Assembly: GCA_964407425.1 (NCBI GenBank)
Contig: CAYOVN010000021.1
Coordinates: 1-32,043 of the forward strand
Direction of reading: 5' to 3'
Origin: JABDNZ01 sp964407425
Lineage (GTDB): Bacteria; Gemmatimonadota; Gemmatimonadetes; Longimicrobiales; Gaopeijiaceae
Length of the DNA: 32,043 nt
Shown here: one piece after another, positions 8,386-16,352 of the stretch
How the letters are laid out: each line of letters begins with the position of its first letter
How positions within the stretch are numbered: the stretch's first letter is position 1
Notes under the pieces: generated by a model
What the model was told of the DNA's origin: nothing
Seen by the model: the letters and a program-made list of their open reading frames with translations, nothing else
The model's database searches: none
Translations under genes and position numbers: made by a program

Positions 8386-8401
8386 TGGCATTAATATTGC
8401 A
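8386..8401 (+). promoter_or_regulatory. Candidate sigma-54 (-24/-12) promoter for the large lipoprotein
   Basis: TGGCA (8386-8390), six bases, then TTGCA (8397-8401) reproduces the sigma-54 consensus TGGCAC-N5-TTGCA with the invariant GG and GC separated by exactly 10 bases. Transcription would start near 8412, leaving a leader of about 120 bases. A competing reading is a sigma-70 promoter with TAATAT (8392-8397) as -10 and a poor -35 (TTACGT, 8368-8373). No rpoN or enhancer-binding protein gene is in the window. Confidence 0.5.
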
Positions 8402-8424
8402 CTCAGCACCTTTAGTATTTCCCC

Positions 8425-8437
8425 GCCCCTTCGGGGC
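8425..8437 (+). other. GC hairpin in the leader of the large lipoprotein mRNA
   Basis: GCCCC (8425-8429), loop TTC, GGGGC (8433-8437) forms a tight 5-bp stem about 13 bases after the predicted sigma-54 start site. There is no T-run, so it would act as a 5' stabilising hairpin rather than a terminator if it acts at all. Confidence 0.4.
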
Positions 8438-8532
8438 CCCTGGCAACTAGGTCAGGGTTGGCGTGATCGAGGCTCGAGAGAGGTCGGCGGCCAGCGGGCA
8501 CTTCGTAACCTCCAGAAATGGATGGAAACCAC

Positions 8533-11500
8533 ATGAAGCACCTTCGGTACTTCCTCATGGCTGCGTTGGTGGCGATGCCACTGACCGCCTGTGACGAGGA
8601 CAGTGACCCCGTCGTCGAGACTATCGAATACGGGACCGTAACGGGTACGGTATCGGCTGAGGGGACCGGCCTTTCCGGCGTAGGAGTTACGCTGATTGGG
8701 CCCACCTCCTTGTCCGCCTCCACCGGCGCCGGTGGTACGTACACGTTTACGAACGTAGAAGCGGGTAGCTACGGAGTCGCTATTGACGCCTCCTCACAAA
8801 CAGATGTCTCCTTCTCCCAGACCTCAAAGGCCACCTCCATCGCCAACGAGGGTGACCAGGTAACGGTGGACTTCTCTGGGAGTTACATCCGTACTGCAAC
8901 CATCACCGGTACAGTGACCGCTGACGGTGCACCTCTCGGCGGAGTCGCCGTGGCGGTCACCGGTGGTCCTGACAACTTTACCAACAACTCGGTGACGAAC
9001 GCTGGTGGTGAGTACTTCGCCACGGGCCTCCGGGCCGGCACCTACACCGTGACCATCACCGGACCTGACGGGGTTACTTTCAACACGACCTCCGCTCCGG
9101 TTACAGTTGCCACGGGCGAGACCAAGACTGCTCACTTCCCTGGTGACGCCATCCAGATGGCGACGATCGCTGGTGCTGTGACCGTCGACAACGTCGGCAC
9201 CGCCGGCGTGGCCGTTGCCCTCTCCAACACGGCTGGCGCAGTTGCTGCCACCGAAAGTGGAGTTAACGGCGCGTACATCTTCATGAACGTCACTCCTGGT
9301 TCCTACACCGTTACGATCACCCAACCGGCCGAAACCACTTTCGACGTCTTGGCCAAGGACGTGACCGTGGCCGAGGGCGACGCTGGTGTCATCAACTTCG
9401 CCGGTGCAGGCCCCGTAGAGCCCGCAACGCTTTCCATCCAGTCCATCACCGTTGGTGGTGCCCCGATCGTGTTGACGAACGTCGCCGGTCAGATCGAAGT
9501 CACGCTGAATCTTACCCGCGGCGACAGAGACCTGGACCACGTTGACGTTCTCATCGACGACGAGGTTGTCGCCTCCCAGACCTTCGCTGTTCCGGTTTCC
9601 CCGGCTGAAGGCGTTGGCGAGGAAGAGATCATCACGCTGAACGTCCCGACGACGCAGGTTCGCATGGTCGGTGACTTCTACGTGCCCGTAGTCTTCAATG
9701 GCGGCGCCTTCGTTTCGGCCAACCTCTATGAGGTCGGTGCGACGGCTCCCATCCCCTCGAACGAAGTGCCGGTGGTTATGAACAACATCGACGCACTCTT
9801 CCTGGGCGCTGCCGCTTTCACGCCTGACACCGACACCCCGAACTTCGTATCTACTGTCCCGAATACGTGGTACACCGGGAACGCGACGTTCGTCGGGCCC
9901 CAGTATCTGGCTTATAGCACCGTCGTTCCGACGGGTGTGAACTGGCCTGACGCTGGTAGCGCTGTCTGCGCCGTGACCAGCTCCCTGGCTGGGGCTGCCG
10001 ACGCTGGCCTTCTGATCACCAACAACTACAACTGCGCCGGCGTCGAAGGCACCGTGGTTCCGAACGCAGTGGCCTCACCTGGATTCGTTCCGGTGGTTGC
10101 CCCGGCAGGACCGGACGGCAGCACCGTTCTGTATCCGACGCTTGGTTTCAGCACCCTGGGTGCTCCGTTCATGCTCGATTCCGACGCGCGTTGGTTCGTA
10201 ATTCCGCCGGCATTCCCGGCCGCCAACCCGCTGATTCTCTACATGGACAACAAGGCCCCGACGGTTGAGACACACGGTCAGGCCCTCAGCACTCTGGGCG
10301 TAGGCGGGTTCTTCGTCGCCTTCAACGACCTGTTCGACCAGCAGTGGGTCAACGCTACCTATCCGTTCCTTCAGGATGTTGCAGCCGTTGACGGCGGTAC
10401 CGGCGTTGATGCCGCGACCCGCATGACGTACCAGTGGGATGGCAGCACTTCTACCACCTTCCCGCTCGGATTCTGCAGCACCTCCGCTACGATGGTCACC
10501 CTCGGTGGCGATCTGGCTGAGAGCATCGCCAGTGATGGAACGCCAGACGGCTACAAGCTCTGTGCTTCCGCCGCTGACAACCTCGCCAACATGGGGTACT
10601 CCCTGGCATCGAACTGGTTCGGTGTGGACAGCGTTGCCCCCACGGGCAGGGTCCATGGAACCACGGTTGCCGGTCCGGTCATCGCCGGAACCCTGCCGAC
10701 CATCTCCACCACTGCTAACACCACCATCTACAACATCGCCTTGCCGGCACCTGGCACGGACAGCTGGGGTGTTGAGGGTATCGACTCTCGCTCCGGTTTC
10801 GAGGCCACCAATGCAGTACCGGCTATCGCGGTGCCGCTCTATCAGATGGGCTATCCGGCTGATCAGCGCCTCACGCACACCGACGTTAATGGTGTCACCG
10901 AGGAGGTTGGTGTCAGCGCCATGTCCCTCGTCCTCACCGACACGTGGGTCCGGACTGCGGCTGAACTGCCGTTGCTCGGGGCTTTCGTGCCGGGCGACCC
11001 TGGCTACTACTCCTACACGGCGGTCCTGACGGACCGGGCCGGTAACTCCTTAACCATCGCGGACCGTAACTGGCTGGTTGACCAGATCGCCGCCCCGACC
11101 ATCGCCTTCCTGAGCTATGCGCAGACGTTCTACGCACCGGGAACCGATGCGACCTTCGTGATCTTCGGAGCGGATGACCTCGAGGTTATCAACTCCACAC
11201 TGACCATGGACTATCCGACCATCCTTGGAACCCTCGGGATGCAGCATACACAGATGGTTGGGGCTCGCTGGGATGGTCTGAATCCCTTCGACGCCATGGC
11301 CTTCACCACGGCTATCACGGGTGTGACTCACACCGTGCCTGGAGTCCTGGGCCGGTACGACTTCACCTGTAGTGGTGTTGCTGCTACTCCTTACCTGAGT
11401 TGTGGAGTGCTCGCCAACACCATCAACCCGACCGTCGGTGAGTTCAACACCGATTTGGTTGGCCCGAACTTGGATGCTCGGGACCTCCTGCCGGTCACTG

Positions 11501-11949
11501 CTACCCCGACCATGTTCGAGGATGCTGGTGGCAACTTCAGCGCCGCTGGTGCTGCGGTACCGTTCAACGTGCTGCAGTGGTCTGATACCACTCGGGCCCC
11601 CTGGCTGGACGACAGGGACCTTGACCTCAACCAGGATCTGATCACTTGGAGAATCTTCACCGACGCCACCAGCTACTTCGCTGAGCACATGGCGCCGACC
11701 TCCATCGAAGATCCGTTCTTCGACTATGCCGCTCTGGTTCTGAACGATGCGGGTACGATCAAGATCTGCGGCGTGTATCCCGATCCGGGCCTCACGGACA
11801 ACGGTGTAAACCGGTTCTGGACCTACAACCAACTCATTCCACTCGCCGGCACCCTCTGCGGCGACGCGAAGACCTTGAATGCTGCGGCGACATACCACGT
11901 CGTTGGTGTCTTGGACAACGCTGCCCTTATTTCTCAGGGCATCCTGTAG
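8533..11949 (+). CDS. Large surface lipoprotein with three carboxypeptidase-regulatory-like repeats
   Basis: This is a 1138-residue protein starting at ATG 8533. The earlier in-frame ATG at 8518 would put five extra residues before the signal peptide and has no ribosome site. The signal peptide ends in the lipobox LTAC, with lipidated Cys20 followed by Asp-Glu-Asp. Residues 34-297 hold three tandem beta-sandwich repeats of 87-89 residues, each with G(T/A)V...GxxxxGVxVxL...G.Y.F..V..G.Y.V.I, the pattern of carboxypeptidase-regulatory/CNA-B-like domains. The remaining 840 residues are a Gly/Ala/Thr-rich, beta-predicted region that I do not recognise. It contains scattered cysteines and repeated notes such as DGSTV and ...SDARWF. 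Codons favour C-ending forms (AAC, GAC, ATC, ACC) much more than neighbouring genes, suggesting high expression. It is monocistronic, with a candidate sigma-54 promoter upstream and strong hairpins downstream. A surface-layer or adhesive role is inference only. Confidence 0.82.
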   Translation: MKHLRYFLMAALVAMPLTACDEDSDPVVETIEYGTVTGTVSAEGTGLSGVGVTLIGPTSLSASTGAGGTYTFTNVEAGSYGVAIDASSQTDVSFSQTSKATSIANEGDQVTVDFSGSYIRTATITGTVTADGAPLGGVAVAVTGGPDNFTNNSVTNAGGEYFATGLRAGTYTVTITGPDGVTFNTTSAPVTVATGETKTAHFPGDAIQMATIAGAVTVDNVGTAGVAVALSNTAGAVAATESGVNGAYIFMNVTPGSYTVTITQPAETTFDVLAKDVTVAEGDAGVINFAGAGPVEPATLSIQSITVGGAPIVLTNVAGQIEVTLNLTRGDRDLDHVDVLIDDEVVASQTFAVPVSPAEGVGEEEIITLNVPTTQVRMVGDFYVPVVFNGGAFVSANLYEVGATAPIPSNEVPVVMNNIDALFLGAAAFTPDTDTPNFVSTVPNTWYTGNATFVGPQYLAYSTVVPTGVNWPDAGSAVCAVTSSLAGAADAGLLITNNYNCAGVEGTVVPNAVASPGFVPVVAPAGPDGSTVLYPTLGFSTLGAPFMLDSDARWFVIPPAFPAANPLILYMDNKAPTVETHGQALSTLGVGGFFVAFNDLFDQQWVNATYPFLQDVAAVDGGTGVDAATRMTYQWDGSTSTTFPLGFCSTSATMVTLGGDLAESIASDGTPDGYKLCASAADNLANMGYSLASNWFGVDSVAPTGRVHGTTVAGPVIAGTLPTISTTANTTIYNIALPAPGTDSWGVEGIDSRSGFEATNAVPAIAVPLYQMGYPADQRLTHTDVNGVTEEVGVSAMSLVLTDTWVRTAAELPLLGAFVPGDPGYYSYTAVLTDRAGNSLTIADRNWLVDQIAAPTIAFLSYAQTFYAPGTDATFVIFGADDLEVINSTLTMDYPTILGTLGMQHTQMVGARWDGLNPFDAMAFTTAITGVTHTVPGVLGRYDFTCSGVAATPYLSCGVLANTINPTVGEFNTDLVGPNLDARDLLPVTATPTMFEDAGGNFSAAGAAVPFNVLQWSDTTRAPWLDDRDLDLNQDLITWRIFTDATSYFAEHMAPTSIEDPFFDYAALVLNDAGTIKICGVYPDPGLTDNGVNRFWTYNQLIPLAGTLCGDAKTLNAAATYHVVGVLDNAALISQGIL
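8632..9423 (+). repeat. Three tandem ~88-residue protein repeats in the lipoprotein
   Basis: The copies begin at 8632, 8893 and 9160. Matching segments are VTGTVSAEGTGLSGVGVTL, ITGTVTADGAPLGGVAVAV and IAGAVTVDNVGTAGVAVAL. The second matching block is TYTFTNVEAGSYGVAI, EYFATGLRAGTYTVTI and AYIFMNVTPGSYTVTI. The DNA copies have diverged, so these are old domain duplications rather than recent tandem copies. Confidence 0.85.
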
Positions 11950-11958
11950 AGCTCCACT

Positions 11959-11977
11959 ACCCTGGCCTAGCCAGGGT
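11959..11977 (+). terminator. First hairpin after the lipoprotein gene
   Basis: ACCCTGGC (11959-11966), loop CTA, GCCAGGGT (11970-11977) is a perfect 8-bp stem starting 10 bases after the stop. It is not followed by T and probably cooperates with the larger hairpin just downstream, or protects the 3' end of the message. Confidence 0.55.
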
Positions 11978-11988
11978 GTGAAGAAGGC

Positions 11989-12027
11989 AACCCCCGTCCG
12001 GCTTTTGCCGGGCGGGGGTTCGTCTTT
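11989..12027 (+). terminator. Strong GC-rich terminator of the lipoprotein gene
   Basis: AACCCCCGTCCGGC (11989-12002), a TTTT loop and GCCGGGCGGGGGTT (12007-12020) pair over 14 positions with a single G-U, followed by CGTCTTT. The stem is very stable; the T tail is modest. It lies between converging genes (lipoprotein and add) and may also slow polymerase arriving on the minus strand. Confidence 0.85.
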
Positions 12028-12181
12028 ATGGGTCGGTCAGGATATTCGGGGAAGACCGGGTTGGTCGGGTGAGATGTGAGGTTCCGGTCAATCGGGGAGG
12101 GAGAGACCGGAGCTGCAGGGGGGTGGGACCTTAACGGGGACCGCTGGAATCACACTCTAAATGGTGAGCGCGCCAAGAGGC

Positions 12182-13204
12182 TTAGAGGAGTTCTGCCTCT
12201 ACCTCTTCCAGGAGGTTGACCTTCGCTTCATAGGGTAGGAAGGCGGCCTGGAAGCCCAGGAGGGAAATCTCCCTTAACTCATCCAGCCCAAAACCGAGAT
12301 GTTGGTGGGCAAGCCAGTATTCGTCGGTGAGGGTGGTTCCGGAGATCAGACGGTTGTCCGTGTTCAGCGTGACGACCAGGCCAGCGTTGAAATAACGGCG
12401 AATCGGGTGTTCCCCCAGAGTAGGGGCCACCCGGGTCTGAACGTTCGACGTCAGGCACATTTCCAGGGGGATCCTGAAGTCGTTGACGAAGCGCTCCAGT
12501 TCCGGGTCCTCCATGAGGCGTGTGCCGTGGCCGATTCGCCTGGCATGACATTGGTGGATCGCCTGAGAGATGGACTCAGCGCCAGCGGCTTCCCCGGCAT
12601 GTACGGTGATGGGAAGGTTGTGGTCCGCGGCGTACTGGAAGGCTTCCAGGTGGTCCGAAGGCGGATTCCCGGCTTCACCCCCGGCAAGGTCGAATGCCAC
12701 GACTCCCTGATCCTTGAACTGGACCGCCAGTTCGGCCAGCTGCATGGAAACCGATGGCTCGAAGCTACGGATTCCACAGATGATCAGCCCGGTCCGAATC
12801 CCAAAATCCGTTTCTGCACGGTTTAATCCCTGGAGAGGCGCTTTTACGGCCTCCTCCATGGACATCCCGTTGTTGATGTGAAGGGCAGGGGAGTATCGGA
12901 CCTCCAGATACCGGATGTTCTCTCCGACGGAATCCTCGGCCAGTTCATAGGCCGTCCGTTCCAGAGATCCTGGTGTCTGCATGAGGGATAGTGTGATGGC
13001 GAACTTCTCCAGGTACTGGACGAGGTTCTTGGAGTCGGCCGCCCGCATCTTCTCCGCCAGGGCCTCGGGCTCCGAATCCGGGAGTTCCACCCCGGCGGCC
13101 TTGGCCAGCTCCAGCATGGTGGAAGGCCTGAGGCTCCCATCCAAATGAACATGGAGCTCCGGCTTGGGCAGGGCTTGGAGTGTTTCTCTCGTCAACTCAG
13201 CCAT
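12182..13204 (-). CDS. add: Adenosine deaminase
   Basis: The enzyme deaminates adenosine (or deoxyadenosine) to inosine for purine salvage. The 340-residue protein has the whole zinc site: His18 and His20 (HVHLDGSL), HAGE (202-205) with the catalytic Glu205, His226 (RRIGHGTRL) and Asp283 in NTDN. The usual second Asp of the TDDP motif is Asn here, followed by RLISGTTLTDEY, a form also found in other bacterial members. The start at 13204 has GGAG about 10 bases before it. It is the last gene of the minus-strand run and lies 18 bases after purF, so salvage is linked to de novo purine synthesis. A related substrate such as adenine cannot be excluded, but the motifs favour adenosine. Confidence 0.92.
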   Translation of the reverse strand: MAELTRETLQALPKPELHVHLDGSLRPSTMLELAKAAGVELPDSEPEALAEKMRAADSKNLVQYLEKFAITLSLMQTPGSLERTAYELAEDSVGENIRYLEVRYSPALHINNGMSMEEAVKAPLQGLNRAETDFGIRTGLIICGIRSFEPSVSMQLAELAVQFKDQGVVAFDLAGGEAGNPPSDHLEAFQYAADHNLPITVHAGEAAGAESISQAIHQCHARRIGHGTRLMEDPELERFVNDFRIPLEMCLTSNVQTRVAPTLGEHPIRRYFNAGLVVTLNTDNRLISGTTLTDEYWLAHQHLGFGLDELREISLLGFQAAFLPYEAKVNLLEEVEAELL

Positions 13205-13222
13205 TGTGGGGCGCTCCAGACC

Positions 13223-14665
13223 TCAGCAGCATTTCACGTCGCCCGGGCGGATCAATCCCTTGTCCAGATCCACCAGTGGCGCAGGATAGTCCCCTGAAAA
13301 GCATGCGTCGCAGAATGGGCCGCCTTCTTTTGCGGCTTCTACCATTCCTTCGAGGGACAGATATCCAAGGGAGTCGACCTTCAGATGGGCCTGGATCTCC
13401 GGAACCGTGAGACGGTGCCCCATGAGCTCTTCCTTCGTCGGCATATCGATGCCGAAGTAGCAGGGGAATCGCACAGGGGGACTCGCAATCCGAACGTGAA
13501 CTTCGGAGGCTCCGGCCTCCCTGATGATGTTCACCAGACTTCCGCTGGTGGTGCCCCGAACCAGGGAATCGTCCACGACAACAACCCTTTTGCCCTCCAC
13601 AACGTCCCGGACGGGGGCGTACTTCACCCTGGCGCTGAAATCCCGATCTTCCTGGGAGGGTCGGATGAAGGTCCGGCCAACGTAATGGTTCCGGAGAAGC
13701 CCTAGTTCAAAGGGAACCCCGCTCTCCTCGCTGAATCCCAGAGCCGCCGAGTTGGCGCTGTCCGGCACGGCAAGGACGGCGTCGGCCTCAACCGGGTTCT
13801 CCCTGGCCAGTTGTCGTCCGAAGGCTCTCCGGGCCCGGTCCACACTGACACCGAATACATTGGAGTCCGGGCGGGCGAAGTATACCAGTTCGAAGATACA
13901 GGGAGCCTGGCTAATGGCGGTTTGGAGGTTCCTGAGGGGCTTAAGCTCGGAGCCGCGGAGCTTAAGGACCTCCCCTGGGGAGATGTCCCGTACGTATTGG
14001 GCGCCGATGATATCCAGAGCACAGGTCTCGCTGGCCACGACATAACCCTCACCCTTCCGACCAAGGACCAGTGGCCTGAACCCCCTGGGATCCCTGACGG
14101 CATAGAGGGTGTCACCCACCGAAATGATCAGGGAGAAGGCTCCCTCCAGATAGGTGAGAGCGTCGTCGATCTGGCCTTCGATGGTTTCGTGTCGAGATCT
14201 GGCGATGAGGTGAATGATCACCTCTGAGTCCGAGTCGGTTTGGAAAATCGCCCCTTCCTGAACCAGGCGTTTCCGAACGTCATGGGCATTGGTCAGGTTG
14301 CCATTGTGGGCGATGCAAAGATCCCCCTGGGCATACTGAACCATGATGGGTTGTGCATTGGCCAACTGGGCCCCGCCGGCGGTGGAGTACCGCACGTGGC
14401 CCAGGGCCGTATCACCGGGAAGAGCGTTGAGGACGTCCGCGTCGAAGACCTCCGCCACCAGGCCCAGGCGCTTGTGCAATCGGCCCTTCCCCTGGTCTAT
14501 GGCGCAGATTCCCGCCGATTCCTGACCCCTGTGTTGGAGAGCATAGAGGGCCAGAAAGACCATTTCCGCCGCTCTATCTATTCCGGTAATTCCCACCACG
14601 CCACACTCATCGTGGGGGCCCTCATCCAGAAGATGGGTGGGGACCGACTCTGCCTTGTTTGTCAT
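13223..14665 (-). CDS. purF: Amidophosphoribosyltransferase (iron-sulfur type)
   Basis: PurF makes 5-phosphoribosylamine from PRPP and glutamine, the first step of purine synthesis. The 480-residue protein begins with a 20-residue propeptide that must be removed to expose the nucleophile Cys21 (DECGVVG). The class II glutaminase domain runs to about residue 240 and the phosphoribosyltransferase domain follows, with the PRPP loop VVVVDDSLVRGTT (361-373). Four cysteines in the Bacillus-type positions, Cys256, Cys402, Cys452 and Cys455 (FCDACF), predict a 4Fe-4S cluster. That makes the enzyme oxygen-sensitive, unlike the cluster-free E. coli form. The last two residues are also Cys-Cys. The ATG follows the pssA stop codon with no spacer, and AAGG for ribosome binding lies inside pssA. 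Confidence 0.96.
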   Translation of the reverse strand: MTNKAESVPTHLLDEGPHDECGVVGITGIDRAAEMVFLALYALQHRGQESAGICAIDQGKGRLHKRLGLVAEVFDADVLNALPGDTALGHVRYSTAGGAQLANAQPIMVQYAQGDLCIAHNGNLTNAHDVRKRLVQEGAIFQTDSDSEVIIHLIARSRHETIEGQIDDALTYLEGAFSLIISVGDTLYAVRDPRGFRPLVLGRKGEGYVVASETCALDIIGAQYVRDISPGEVLKLRGSELKPLRNLQTAISQAPCIFELVYFARPDSNVFGVSVDRARRAFGRQLARENPVEADAVLAVPDSANSAALGFSEESGVPFELGLLRNHYVGRTFIRPSQEDRDFSARVKYAPVRDVVEGKRVVVVDDSLVRGTTSGSLVNIIREAGASEVHVRIASPPVRFPCYFGIDMPTKEELMGHRLTVPEIQAHLKVDSLGYLSLEGMVEAAKEGGPFCDACFSGDYPAPLVDLDKGLIRPGDVKCC

Positions 14666-15607
14666 CTATTGACCTTGAGAGGGGTTTTCTGGATCGGGCC
14701 TTTGCCTATCCCTGTCTTTGTCTCGGAACGAGCTCCTCCGTCCTTTCCTGAACCGTCCGGGGGCTACATCGCTGTAGTCGACCCGTCGAAGCTCCGCACC
14801 CGATTCGTCTTCATCCTCGTCCGATAGCGGATCTTTCTCGGGCAAACGATCCAGGAGTCCGAGAAGAATTGCCTTAACAAGCCCCCAGGTCGTGTAGGCG
14901 AGGAGGGCCGGGAAGAAGTAGTACCGGGGAACGGTGATGGCCAGACAAAGACCACCGAGAATCGCCACGCTGTTGAATAGGCCCTTCCGGGTACGAAAGC
15001 CGATCTTCGGCACCAGGGCATAGGGTACATGGCTCATGAGGAGGACGCAGAGAATCACCGTCACCACACCCATGATGCTTTGCCAGGGCAGGTCCCCCAG
15101 TTGGTCTCGGAAAAAGGGAGTTTGGCTGAAGGGATAAAAAGTGGCGAGGATCATCCCAGCCGTGGGGGAGGGGAGGCCGTGGAAATGGGTTTTGGCCTCA
15201 CCACCCTGCTCAACGTTGAACCTTGCGAGTCGGAGGACGATGGCCGTCACGTAGGCGAAGGAGAGGATCCAACCCCAGGCAGTCTCGGACAGGTAGAGTT
15301 GATAGAGGATGAAAGCAGGAGCCACACCGAAGGAGATGGCATCCACGAGAGAGTCCAGTTCGGCTCCGAAATCGGACCCCGTCCGGGTGAACCGGGCGAT
15401 TCTCCCGTCGGCCAGATCCAGGATTGCAGCGAATACGATATACCACGCTGCCCAGATGAGGTCTCCCCGGGCCGCCGTTACGAGGGCGTAGATCCCGAAG
15501 AAGAGGTTCCCCAGCGTGAAAGCCGAAGGGAGAATGATGATTCCCTGGCGTAACTGCGGCCTCCGTCTCGGAGGATCGTCCCGGTCCCCGGATTTTCCCT
15601 GGATCAT
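14666..15607 (-). CDS. pssA: CDP-diacylglycerol-serine O-phosphatidyltransferase
   Basis: The enzyme joins CDP-diacylglycerol and serine to phosphatidylserine at the inner membrane, feeding PE synthesis. The CDP-alcohol phosphotransferase signature DGxxAR-x8-GxxxDxxxD is complete (Asp67 to Asp89, with Asp67, Asp85 and Asp89 as metal ligands). Several membrane helices follow, in the pattern of the Gram-positive/archaeal-type PssA rather than the phospholipase-D-like E. coli enzyme. The length of 313 residues includes a charged cytoplasmic tail of about 70 residues rich in Asp, Glu, Arg and Lys. The start overlaps the psd stop (ATGA at 15604-15607), so the two successive enzymes of PE formation are translationally coupled. 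The purF start follows immediately. Confidence 0.93.
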   Translation of the reverse strand: MIQGKSGDRDDPPRRRPQLRQGIIILPSAFTLGNLFFGIYALVTAARGDLIWAAWYIVFAAILDLADGRIARFTRTGSDFGAELDSLVDAISFGVAPAFILYQLYLSETAWGWILSFAYVTAIVLRLARFNVEQGGEAKTHFHGLPSPTAGMILATFYPFSQTPFFRDQLGDLPWQSIMGVVTVILCVLLMSHVPYALVPKIGFRTRKGLFNSVAILGGLCLAITVPRYYFFPALLAYTTWGLVKAILLGLLDRLPEKDPLSDEDEDESGAELRRVDYSDVAPGRFRKGRRSSFRDKDRDRQRPDPENPSQGQ

Positions 15608-16299
15608 CGTGGATCTCCCTCCCCGTCGTCAGGGACTCTGGCCATCTCAGAGAGGCCGCCCTTCACCTTGTCCCCAATGCGGCAGGTGACCTCCCAATCT
15701 CTTGGCATGAACAGGTCCACACGGGACCCGAACCGAATCAAGCCGATCCGACTACCCTGGGGGACCAGGTCCCCCTTCTCCGGGTCTGTCACGATCCGAC
15801 GGGCGATGAGCCCGGCGATCTGGCGAACCATGATTTGGCGGTCGGGACCGGCATCCAAGCCCAGGGTAGCCTGCTCGTTGTCCTGACTGGCCTTGGGGTT
15901 CCATGCAGCCAGGTATTTTCCTGGCTTGTAGAGCTTCAGCCCAACCCGTCCAGTGATGGGAGCCCTCTGGATATGGACATTGAAGATGCTGAGAAAGATG
16001 GATATGCGGGTGGAAGGCCGGAGATAAAGGTCCCCCGGTTCTTCCTTGACGATTTCCACAATCCGTCCGTCAGCCGGAGCCAGGACCAATCCCTCCCCGT
16101 CCCGACGCTGGCGCTTGGGGTTTCGGAAGAAATAGATGGTGAAGAGAGTGAGTATCCCGAACACGAAGGCGACAGCCAAGAATAGGTGCTGGAGCCCTGA
16201 GGATCCCGAAAAGCCGAAGAGGGCCAGAGCCGCAGCGGCAACGGTCAGGCACAATCCCCCTAGAACGAACGGCCATCCCTCTGGGGCCATCCGAATCAT
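15604..16299 (-). CDS. psd: Phosphatidylserine decarboxylase, short form
   Basis: Psd decarboxylates phosphatidylserine to phosphatidylethanolamine using a self-generated pyruvoyl group. The 231-residue length and two N-terminal hydrophobic segments (about 10-30 and 38-58) fit the short Psd-A type. APADGRI (74-80), FNVHIQRAP, and RFGSRVDLF near the C-terminus are family motifs. Cleavage between Gly191 and Ser192 would create the pyruvoyl-bearing alpha chain. The start at 16299 has a good GGGAGGG ribosome site. It lies 53 bases after purC on the same strand and overlaps pssA by 4 bases. With pssA it shows that the organism makes PE, as expected for a Gram-negative envelope. Confidence 0.95.
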   Translation of the reverse strand: MIRMAPEGWPFVLGGLCLTVAAAALALFGFSGSSGLQHLFLAVAFVFGILTLFTIYFFRNPKRQRRDGEGLVLAPADGRIVEIVKEEPGDLYLRPSTRISIFLSIFNVHIQRAPITGRVGLKLYKPGKYLAAWNPKASQDNEQATLGLDAGPDRQIMVRQIAGLIARRIVTDPEKGDLVPQGSRIGLIRFGSRVDLFMPRDWEVTCRIGDKVKGGLSEMARVPDDGEGDPR

Positions 16300-16352
16300 A
16301 CGAGATCCCTCCCGGAAAAGACCAACGTGCGCAGGATCACCACGGCGGTCCG

